DNA of 64,000 nt, taken from positions 16,415-80,414 of IMG/VR virus record IMGVR_UViG_3300027759_000072. One strand, written 5' to 3'. The translations under genes were made by a program, and so were the position numbers. Of the stretch, positions 20,829 through 30,300 are shown one piece after another. This DNA comes from a virus. Numbering within the stretch: position 1 is the stretch's first letter; the number at the start of each line of letters is the position of its first letter. The notes beneath the pieces are model-generated. The model worked only from the letters and a program-made list of their open reading frames with translations. It was not told the origin of the DNA and did no database searches.

Positions 20829-21749
20829 TTAAAATCCTAACGGGCTTCCTGGCCAATTCATTTTATCAATTGCCGCTTGAGGGAATCCCTGTTTTCTTGC
20901 TAATGCATATTCAAATGCTGACTTATCATACTTAAATTTTTTATGTACTATATTAATACCATCTACTAAGTCTTGTGCTAGTGCTAGTGTAACATCTTTT
21001 ATACCTAATTTGCTACCTAATTCTTGCTCTAACCATAATCTATGTTGGGCGACACTGGGGTGTATATCAAGGAAATGGACATTTGTTTTATCTAAAAAGT
21101 CAAAAGTTAATTCAACATGTGATTGACAGAATAGTTCTAAAGGCATTAACCAGTGATCTTTGTGATCTTGCCATATCGATTTGTCATATATTTTAAGAGT
21201 GGGTACCATTTCCCATGCAGTGTATGAACCTTGAGATTTGTGCTTATCAATAAGAGGACTGCGCTCTCCGTATGTAGTATTAACTCGCATATCTGAACCC
21301 ATATTACGAATATCACTCATGCTGGTCATGTACCATTGGCAACCTGTAGATTTTAACAATGCCTGAGATAACACAATATTGTTAAGTGTATGCATTAAAA
21401 ATGCAGGTTCGTAAAAAAAGGTGTCGATCCATTTTTTATCATAGAGTTTATCATTATGATAGTTAAAAATACTACCATAGGTTTTCCACCCTCGTGTACG
21501 ATTTAATACTGGTTCTTGATGCCACCAATCATTTCGTAAATGACCAGACCATTGTACAATAACTAGGTCATCGGCAGTAAATGTATTTTTAGCATGACAT
21601 TCTGCAAGTCGTTCGGCAATAGCACGATTGCCAAGCCCAGGTAGTCCCCAGTTTTCAATGTGACCATATTCAAGTTCCAGCATGTTAGCCCAAGTTGGCC
21701 AACTATAACATGTATAACTACAACCAAAAACAAATACCCGTTTGGCCAT
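20829..21749 (-). CDS. SGNH/GDSL-like hydrolase or acyltransferase, 306 aa
   Basis: N-terminal VFVFGCSYTCYSWP fits the block I nucleophile region (Ser in GCSYT). GLPGLGNRAIAERL gives the block II Gly. VIVQWSGHLRNDWW follows as a block III-like strand. A later FLDIHPSVAQHRLW supplies the D-x-H-P block V catalytic pair. Members hydrolyse or transfer acyl groups, often on polysaccharides. Its ATG is 1 nt from the stop of the upstream GT9-like gene, indicating translational coupling. The nearby carbamoyltransferase suggests a shared glycan substrate (inference). Confidence 0.62.
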   Translation of the reverse strand: MAKRVFVFGCSYTCYSWPTWANMLELEYGHIENWGLPGLGNRAIAERLAECHAKNTFTADDLVIVQWSGHLRNDWWHQEPVLNRTRGWKTYGSIFNYHNDKLYDKKWIDTFFYEPAFLMHTLNNIVLSQALLKSTGCQWYMTSMSDIRNMGSDMRVNTTYGERSPLIDKHKSQGSYTAWEMVPTLKIYDKSIWQDHKDHWLMPLELFCQSHVELTFDFLDKTNVHFLDIHPSVAQHRLWLEQELGSKLGIKDVTLALAQDLVDGINIVHKKFKYDKSAFEYALARKQGFPQAAIDKMNWPGSPLGF

Positions 21750-21750
21750 A

Positions 21751-22752
21751 TTAGTGTCCGCAAGCAGGAGCCGCAGGGGTAGTAGCTGTTATTGGTTGAG
21801 CCTTATTAGTATTATTAAACTTTTTAACGCCGTCAACTACTGATTTTACAATAGCTTCTTCGACTTTGTCATTCATTAACATAATACCGTCGTTACCTCG
21901 ATCTGCAACTTCGTCCATGGTAATACGTATTGGACTGTATCGACGAATACTACCACCCATATCTAATACATCAAACTTTTCGTAATCTGGAAATGACACA
22001 TTAATTGCAAACGTAGATCCTACTACAATTGTAGCAGGCTTATCTAGTGCGTATGCTAGGTGTTGCCCCACAGAATCACAACCTAAGAAGTAATCTGCAT
22101 TGGCAATAACCCCAGCCCACTGGCGCAAATTAATACCTTGAGGATGTGCTACGGGATCTTTACATCCATGTTTTTGGAAATCAATGCCCAGTTCACTCAT
22201 AAGAATCACAGCATATTTTTTCTGTAGTTCTTTAACAATATTAATAACACTTTGACCTTCAAAACTGCGAGCAGACGGATCAAAAATAACATTGTTTTGT
22301 GACTGTACGCCCCGACCAAACGGCTGGAACACTATTACTTTATCTTTCTTGGTCTTTTCTTTAACTTCAGCCAGTACATTAAAACCAGTAAACATTTCTT
22401 CGTTGGAAAGTTTCATAGTTGGCTTTGGTAAGTCTCTTATACCTTTATTATTAATTGCAATATCATATGCCTGTGCAATTGAACATTTTTGATTGTAGTA
22501 TTCCCAAACTCTGTATGGTTCTGGACTGACTAAATCCATATTAATTAGCTTGTCTTCAAAGAGGTTTTTGTGCCAATGGTCGTAGGCTCGTTCGTGTAAA
22601 ATTGGATGACCCTTATAAAAATCTGTTGGGCCTTCGCAAACAATGATAAAATCGTTGCCGTGTTCTTCAGCATACTTTTCAAGTGCAGGGATTGAACATA
22701 CTACTCTGCCAGCGCCACCGTTGATAAAAAATGCTTTTGCTCGTTGGGTCAT
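21751..22752 (-). CDS. Glycosyltransferase family 9 (heptosyltransferase)-like protein, 333 aa
   Basis: N-terminal FFINGGAGRVVCSIPALEKYA is a GT-B-like opening. The C-terminal half contains VFQPFGRG, LRQWAGVIANADYFLGCDSVGQHLAYAL split over the expected donor site, then P.TIVVGST, the order seen in GT9 ADP-heptose transferases. First gene of a minus-strand cassette with the SGNH-like and carbamoyltransferase genes. AGGAC precedes the ATG. The acceptor is unknown. The tail (residues after ~310) is Ala/Pro/Thr-rich. No membrane segment is seen, so it would act in the cytoplasm. Confidence 0.6.
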   Translation of the reverse strand: MTQRAKAFFINGGAGRVVCSIPALEKYAEEHGNDFIIVCEGPTDFYKGHPILHERAYDHWHKNLFEDKLINMDLVSPEPYRVWEYYNQKCSIAQAYDIAINNKGIRDLPKPTMKLSNEEMFTGFNVLAEVKEKTKKDKVIVFQPFGRGVQSQNNVIFDPSARSFEGQSVINIVKELQKKYAVILMSELGIDFQKHGCKDPVAHPQGINLRQWAGVIANADYFLGCDSVGQHLAYALDKPATIVVGSTFAINVSFPDYEKFDVLDMGGSIRRYSPIRITMDEVADRGNDGIMLMNDKVEEAIVKSVVDGVKKFNNTNKAQPITATTPAAPACGH

Positions 22753-22819
22753 AAACCGTCCTATAATAATATACTATAATTTAGCAGATTTTAGAAAGGA
22801 AAGCAAGAGTTTTGAGTCA

Positions 22820-22827
22820 GCTAAATA
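22820..22827 (+). promoter_or_regulatory. Possible late promoter
   Basis: GCTAAATA, a weaker match to TATAAATA, 19 nt before the ATG at 22847 in the divergent region between the minus-strand cassette and the structural genes. The same GCTAAATA variant occurs before gp13 (36375). Confidence 0.4.
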
Positions 22828-22846
22828 TACTATAAAGAGACTAATA

Positions 22847-23809
22847 ATGAGCAATTTATCTTCATTTTTTACCACTAGTGCGAAGGGTATTTTAAAATTT
22901 TTAAGAAAGCCTGCCCTAACCTATAAGGGTGATTGGGTACAAGTATTTCCAAATACCGTACTTGATAGTTGGCACGTCGGTGAATTTTCAACAGCCTCTT
23001 ATCTACTTACAGTAGAACACAACTCAAACAAAAAAGAAGTGATGCACATAAATGTAGTAGCAAGACCAGATCAAGCTAGCTACAACGTATATGGAAGAAC
23101 TAGCATTGATGACGAATTAATCACGTTGGATGCCTCTGTAACCAATAGTATTTTTTCATTAAAAGCTAGCCCAACTGACCCGATATTTTTAGGTGTAAAA
23201 GTTACAATGCTGGCATTCTACGGTGAAACAATTAATCCATTAACTCCGCCGTTGGCTGTTTCGACGGGCCCAGGTTATACTGCCGGTACTGGTGGAAATA
23301 CAGAAGGTGGCGGCAGTGGATCAACATACGTTTTGCCAACAGCTGGAGTAGGTAGTGGTGGTGTATTAGGCGGCGTTAAAGTTGACGGAACAAGCATTAC
23401 TATCAGCGGCGGAGTAATATCATCTACTGCGGCTGTTAGTAGATCTGCAGTATCGACTACTGTGAGTTTAGCATCTGGAGCAAGTACAACAGCAAACGTA
23501 GCAATAGCAAAAGGCTATCTGCTTTATAGTATACAAACGTCTTCGGCAGCATGGGTAACTTTGTACACTAGTTCGGCAGCTAGGACATCAGATGCATCTA
23601 GAACAATTTCAACAGATCCCTTACCAGGCGCCGGTGTAGTAGCAGAAGTTATTACTGCTAGTGCAGACCTAGTATTCATGAGCCCAGCAGTTGCCGGATA
23701 TAATGCAGAATCACCAGTAACTACTAGTGCTTATTTAAAAATTTATAACAACGGTGGTACAACATCTGCAATAACAGTTACATTAACCTATGTTGTACAA
23801 GAGGTGTAA
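22847..23809 (+). CDS. Virion structural protein, 320 aa
   Basis: I chose ATG 22847 (MSNLSSFFTTSAKGILKFL) over the longer frame from 22643, because that extension runs antisense through the GT9-like gene and this start lies behind a late-promoter-like octamer. Residues ~1-130 form a beta-rich domain (TYKGDWVQVFPNTVLDSW). A Gly/Ser/Thr linker with LPTAGVGSGGVLGGVKVDG follows, a motif of phage fibre shafts. The C-terminal domain (~200-320) has YLLYSIQTSSAAWVTLYTS and AYLKIYNNGGTTSAITVTLTY, a jelly-roll-like tip. Probably a short fibre or fibre accessory; no family is recognised with certainty. Confidence 0.72.
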   Translation: MSNLSSFFTTSAKGILKFLRKPALTYKGDWVQVFPNTVLDSWHVGEFSTASYLLTVEHNSNKKEVMHINVVARPDQASYNVYGRTSIDDELITLDASVTNSIFSLKASPTDPIFLGVKVTMLAFYGETINPLTPPLAVSTGPGYTAGTGGNTEGGGSGSTYVLPTAGVGSGGVLGGVKVDGTSITISGGVISSTAAVSRSAVSTTVSLASGASTTANVAIAKGYLLYSIQTSSAAWVTLYTSSAARTSDASRTISTDPLPGAGVVAEVITASADLVFMSPAVAGYNAESPVTTSAYLKIYNNGGTTSAITVTLTYVVQEV

Positions 23810-23828
23810 AATTATGTGCATGATACCG

Positions 23829-23836
23829 AATAAATA
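23829..23836 (+). promoter_or_regulatory. Candidate late promoter
   Basis: AATAAATA octamer, 28 nt before the ATG at 23864 in the 54-nt gap between structural genes. Confidence 0.55.
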
Positions 23837-23863
23837 TAGATATAATCACGAACTGGAACAACA

Positions 23864-24346
23864 ATGGGTGTAATACAAAAACAACTAACGTCAACTTCGG
23901 GTTTTAGAAGCCCGGGGTTTTCTGTCGACGGCTCCGGTAATTTTTCGGTAACTACCCTTGACGCTACGGGCACACTAAAGATCAACGGCTCTGATGTATT
24001 AAGTACAACTACACTAGCTAGTTCAGTTGTTAACAGTAGTTTAACTAGTGTTGGTACGTTAACTGGACTTAGTGTAGATGCAGGATCAGATATTAATATT
24101 TTATCAGATACACTTATTAACTTAACAGCACCATTAATTGAAATTAACTCCAATAGCCTTACTATAACACCGTCTGGTGCTATAACACTTACTTCAGGCA
24201 CAACTGGAACTTTAGATAATATTAGCATTGGTGTAGATACTCCGGCAACTGGAACTTTTACCACATTGACTGCAACGACTGACTTATATGTTGGTACACA
24301 AAACATCAAAGCCTTGGCAGCGGCTCTGGCAGTAGCCCTTTCATAA
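23864..24346 (+). CDS. Fibre-shaft-like structural protein, 160 aa
   Basis: The sequence is a run of short beta repeats: SGNFSVTTLDATGTLKINGSDV, TLINLTAPLIEINSNSLTI, GTLDNISIGVDTPATGTFTTLTATTDLYVG (each shown in part). This is typical of triple-beta fibre shafts and of marine phage structural proteins placed just before a giant baseplate/fibre gene. The C-terminus is a short Ala-rich helix (ALAAALAVAL). Exact role unknown. Confidence 0.7.
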   Translation: MGVIQKQLTSTSGFRSPGFSVDGSGNFSVTTLDATGTLKINGSDVLSTTTLASSVVNSSLTSVGTLTGLSVDAGSDINILSDTLINLTAPLIEINSNSLTITPSGAITLTSGTTGTLDNISIGVDTPATGTFTTLTATTDLYVGTQNIKALAAALAVALS

Positions 24347-24349
24347 ATA
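24342..24349 (+). promoter_or_regulatory. Candidate late promoter
   Basis: CATAAATA octamer, 18 nt before the ATG of the 2619-aa gene and overlapping the stop codon of the preceding one. GGAGA follows at 24358. Confidence 0.55.
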
Positions 24350-24367
24350 CAAGACTTGGAGATATAA

Positions 24368-27300
24368 ATGTCAAAGAAAAGAATAGCAAATTATGTATTT
24401 CAACCGGGAGTGTCAAACGCAAGTAATGCGTACCCCAATGCATATTCTTTGTTAGATGCTAATTTAGATTTTATTAAAAAAGAAGCAAACGCTTATATTG
24501 CACAACAAGTTATTGTTGATAGTGCCAACAATCTTTATCCTAAAGCTGTTACTCTACTAACAAATAATAAACTGTTTATCATTGACGAAGTGAGTGCATG
24601 GACTACTGCCCAAGTTGCCGCTGCCAGTGCTGGCGGAACATTTTATAACTATACCTACGGAACTACAGAAATTGAAAAATGTAAGCGAGATATGGGATAC
24701 CTTATCGATGCTATTATCTATGATATTAGATACGGCGGGAACGAACGTCTAACTTTTGTAGCAAGCCAATATTATCTAAGCGGAGTTATTCAAATTATAG
24801 CTCCTGCGGTAGAAGTTGCAATCCAAACACGCTTGTGGAATATTATTATAGGGTTTGTACTAAATGCCATTACACTAAGTCCGGTTAGCGTAGGAAATAC
24901 ACGGATTCAATATACCACAGGCGGTGCCGCCGAAGCAGGCGCAATAGCACAAATGGCCGGCTGTCAAAATACCATTAGTAATGTTATCAATGGTGGTTTA
25001 TCAACATTACCTACAACAGTATATTCAGTATATAATTTCCCAGGATATACGTATGATGGACCAAAGTGCGAGCGCGACATAGGATATGTTGTTAAGGCAT
25101 ACACACACGATTTAAGATACGGTGGAAATGTTCGTACAAGATTAATGAGTAGCAAGTATTGGAACGGAGAAATACCGCAAGTTGACGGCGATCGAAAACC
25201 AGAGATTGCTACCCATACTTTCATCCGTAATTTAATTAACAATGTAATATTTGACGGCGGCAAGTGTGCCAGAGACATTGGATACTTACTAGATGGCGTA
25301 AGATATGATGTTGCCTTAGGCACAAATTATAACCAAGTATTTTTAGGTCTAGCAGAATACAATTCTTTAGAAACTAGTAGTAATGTTATTACTAGTATAC
25401 TGGCAGCAGGTAATGCCGTTTCAAATCTAACTGCGGTATCTTCTGATGCTACTGCTCTTAGCAGATCGAATACTTTCTTTGCTGAAGTGGTTAATATCAT
25501 ACAAAACGGTCGTACAGCGGCAGATCCATTGGTATTTCCTAATCCAACCAGCGCAACTGCAAGTCAAATAGCTGCCAAAGATAAAATTATTGCCAATAGA
25601 GAGTTCTTAGCGGCAGAAGTTAACGCATGGGTGGCAGCAACATATCCGGCAGCTGATCACGATCCTGCAAAGTGTACTAGAGATGTACACTATGCAGTTG
25701 ATGCAATTTGCTATGATATTTTATATGACAGCAATCAAGCTACATATTCTCAATCAAAATTCTTTTTCTATAGTTTTGCAGACGGCTCCCCAGGAATCCT
25801 TGCTTCACATAAGGCAGTAACTGTTGCAGCCTATGGAAGATTAAAGGCAATTATTGGCCAAGTGGTTCAAGGACAAACTGTTACTAAAACAACAACTGGA
25901 GCTAGTCCCAATACTGAAACACAAATTACTACCGGTAACAATGCCAATGCTGGCACAGCAACATCATGCCAGGGTCTAGTTCAAATTACTGCAGATGTTA
26001 TTAATTCTGGTTCAAAAGCAGCCGCCCTTGCATATCTTACTAGCATAGTCGAAACGTTTCCAGATGTAACATGGGCTACTGCCGGATTACAAACAGCTAA
26101 GACAGCTATTGAAACTAATAAGGCTGATATTATTGACCTTGTTACAAGTTATACTGCTTTACAAAACACTGAACCAAGAGTATTATTAAGCGGCATTGCT
26201 GGTGAAGCTGGCAGTCGTGCAAGAATCACTACACTATCTGGAGTTGTTACTTCTGTTATTCAAAATGGTCTAAGTAGTTTACCTGCAGTTCAAGGCGGCG
26301 TGACTAGTATTAAATTACAAGGTTACTACCCACTTGATAAACTATTATTAATTACCAACAGTGTAAACAATCAAATTATTTACAATTTTAGTGACGGTAA
26401 TTTAGGAGCAACTGCAACGTTTGATTCACCCCATAATAGTAATGGAGTTGATCAAGATGATGACTATCCAGCATATATTAATGTTACCGATTACATCACT
26501 GTATTAGAATTACAAGCCGATACAAGTACCTGTTCTAGTACAGACGATATACAAATTTTTATTGAAGCAGAAGAACAAAAAACTAGACCGTATGACTTTG
26601 GCACAGACGCTATTGAACGTATGCGTGTTGCACAGCCACAGTCCATGCTTGACGCTGACTTTGAGTACGGCTTACAGCCAACTAAGTGGCAAGCGATTGG
26701 CGTTGCTCGTGGATACCCATCAGTATATGAAATTCCAGGATCTGACACCGCAGTAGTAACTGTAGTAACAGATGCGTCTGCAGGCACTGCCGGTATCGGC
26801 AACTCATTAATCACAGTTACTACATCAGGAGCACACGGATTTAGTGCAGGTACTCCTATTACTATTCGTGCATTAGCAAATACCATTAGCGGATTTAGTC
26901 GTGCAGAGGGCACGTTTATTGTAATTTCAATAGGTAGCCCAACCACATTTTCATACTACTCAACAGCTAAAGTAGGAACAAGCAATGGCCAAGTTCTTGC
27001 AACAACCTATACGCAATTACGTAAAGGTGCGTTTTATACAGGCGCAAGTATTGGACAACCGGTTGTTAGTGTGTTTAGTAACGGTATTACCGGATCATTT
27101 ACAACAAAATATATAACTACATCAGGCACTGATCAAATTGCAGTTACTGGCGCATTACCTTCACTTGGTGCTCCAATTACTGCTACTGGAATTAATCCAG
27201 GTACCCAGATAACGGGTACTGTTGGTACTGGTGGTATAGTAACAGCAAGTGTTAGCATTCCGGCAGCGATTGGCGATACATCTGTTTCTTTTGTAGATAC

Positions 27301-30300
27301 AGCTGGAATATTAGAAGGAATGGCTATTGACAATGGCACTGGCACTGCTGTTTTTGTAAGCGGCATAATTGGCAATACTATTATATTTACACAACCGTTG
27401 ACTTCAGTAAGGGGCGGTGCAACACAAACCTATTTAAATAAAACAGGAACAAATATTATTCCAGCAGGAGCTGGTGCAGTTTTCAGTGTTGATCGAGTAG
27501 CTGGAAATTATTCAAATATTACAGTAACTAGTCCCGGCACCAACTATGTACTAAATTCAAGAATTAAATTGTTAGGCTCTGACTTAGGCGGCACAACACC
27601 TGCAAACGATTTAATCCTTAAGATTACTTCTATAACTAACTTAGATACCTTTTCAACTGTTAGTGGAACTGCTAGTGCATCGGGAACTGGCGCGGCATTT
27701 GACATTCTAATTAGCCCTACTAATGTATATTCTCTAGCTATTCATTCAAATGGAACTGGCTATGCTGTTGGCGAAACTGTTACACTACTAGGTACTAACT
27801 TAGGTGGTACTGCCCCAGCTAATAATGCTGTGGTCACTGTGACCACAGTTACAAGAACATATACTGGAGTATTACAAACATCTGCCACGGGAACTCCGGG
27901 CACAGGTGCTCAATTTACTGTAGTACGCACTGGAGCCCTATACGCACTAACAGTTACCACTCCGGGTACAGGTTACACTCCTGGAGATGTTATTACTATC
28001 GCAGGTACAAGTTTGGGTGGCACAACACCTGCAAATAATTTAACAATTACTGTTGTTGATGTTGATCTTAGTAACGGTATTAACTTGTTTAATAATCTAA
28101 CAGGCTCTGGTGCAGGCGTTGGATCAATTTATGCGGCTTCGATTACAGGTACTGGAAATTTTGTAGGCGGACTAATTAACGTTGTAGATGTTGTTTCGGG
28201 TACCAGTGTTAGTGGAGAGAGATCATACTCTGCACTAGCATTTGATACAACTAGTGCATCTGGCATTAATGCAACATTTGATGTTAGCACGTTGAGCGGT
28301 ACGTATGATGTTATTATTAATAATCCAGGTTCAACTTTTTCATTCGGTGAAATTATTAAAATTTACGGTACTCAACTTGGAGGAACAACTCCAGGAAATG
28401 ACCTAACATTAACTGTTACTAGCGCAGATTCTTTTGGCGGCGGCATTCTTGCATTTAATACAGCAGGAACTCCATCATCTGTTGATGCGGCATTTACTAG
28501 TTTGTCAGCAACTAAAATTGCTCCAGGTATAAATGCATCTTTTGATATTACTCGAGCAGGCGGAGCATACACTACTGCGGTACCTAATATAGCTGGTACT
28601 GGATACGAAATTAATGACAAAATTCTATTTGCTGGTGCAAACTTTGATGGCGCAACACCAACAAACAATGTAACCGTTACAGTTACTAGTACCGCCGCTG
28701 GAATAGTGACATCTGCTACTGCAAGTGGAACTGCTGTTCTTGGTGCTGCCGTTGACTTTTATTCAGCGGTATCGTTAAGTGAATCTACAATAGCAAGTAT
28801 ACCAGATGCAACAAGTATTAGCACAAGTGCTATTGCAACATTACAATTAACATTTTCCTCAGCTCACGGACTGGTACCAGGCGCAACTGTACTAGTTGAT
28901 ATAACATCATCCGGCACTAATCATGCACTGGCCAAAGGACCTTTTTATGTAGAAAGTGTCCCAAGCTCAACCGTTGTTCGATACACTGCTAGGACAACCG
29001 GTACTATTGATACTGGAACTAGTTTAGTAGGTACTGTTTATTCAAGACCGGACAGTTACTTTATTCATAGGCCGTATGACGGTGGTGTACAGTTAGGTAC
29101 TGGTGGCCCACAGCATGGCGCACAAGCAATTCGTATGAGTAAGAAATATATTCGTTACCAATCTGGTAAAGGTATTATGTATACTACGGGCGCACTATTT
29201 GCGCCAAGCTATAGTTTGCAATCAGCAGGTGCTACAGGGACAGCAGTTGGTTCTTACATTACGTTTACAACTGACGACGTTGATCACGGGTGCCAAGTTG
29301 GCGGCCGAGTTAGAATCATTGGCGTTGACACAGCTGGCTACAACGGCGAATATACAATCACTGACATTGTTACAGAACGTCAATTTAAAGTTCAAGCACA
29401 AACAACATTAGCTAATGTATATGCTACAATTACTACTGCGGCACAGATGTCAATCCTTGGGTGGCACGGTGCAACGGTCCGCGCTGGAACATATGACGAT
29501 CAAAACGGTATGTTCTGGCAATACGATGGAACACAATTAGCTGTTGGTCGTCGTTCAAGTACCTTACAGTTAGCTGGCGTGGCAAGTATTGCTAAAGACA
29601 GCAACGTATTAACTGGTGTAAACACACGTTTCCGTGATCAATGTAAAGCAGGCGACCGCATTGTTATTAAAGGCATGACTCACGTTGTATCTAACGTATA
29701 TAGTCAAACATCAATGTCAGTTACTCCTGACTATCGCGGCGCAAGCAATTGCGTAAGCGGTAAACTTTGTCTAGTGCAAGATTTAATTATTAACCAAAGC
29801 GAATTTAATTTAGATCGGTTAGACGGTACCGGGCCGAGCGGCTATAATCTTGACATTACAAAAATGCAGATGATCGGTATGCAATGGTCATGGTACGGCG
29901 CTGGATTTATTGACTACATGTTACGTGGCTCAGACGGTAATTACGTATTCTGCCATCGTATTCGTAACTCAAACGTAAACACAGAAGCCTACATGCGCAC
30001 TGGTAACATGCCGGTGCGTTACGAAGTTATTAATGAAGGTGCAATTGGAAAATTGCGGCAGTCAGTAACTGCTACTCAAACAACACTCCCATTGTACGAT
30101 GCAAGTGCATTTCCTAATGAATCAGGCGTAGTCTATGTTGATAACGAACTAATAGTGTTTACTGGCAAATCAGGCAACTCATTAATTGGATGTACTAGAG
30201 CAGGCCCAATGACTAACTTTGTCGGCGGTGCCCAGCGTACATTCCGTGCAGGTACTGCAACAGTTCATGAAGTTAACACTGGTGTGATTTTAGTCAGCAA

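Noticed and set aside
22753-22846. A promoter for the minus-strand cassette
   Set aside because: A/T-rich -10-like hexamers are present on the minus strand but no -35 element at acceptable spacing, and no TAAATA octamer in that orientation.
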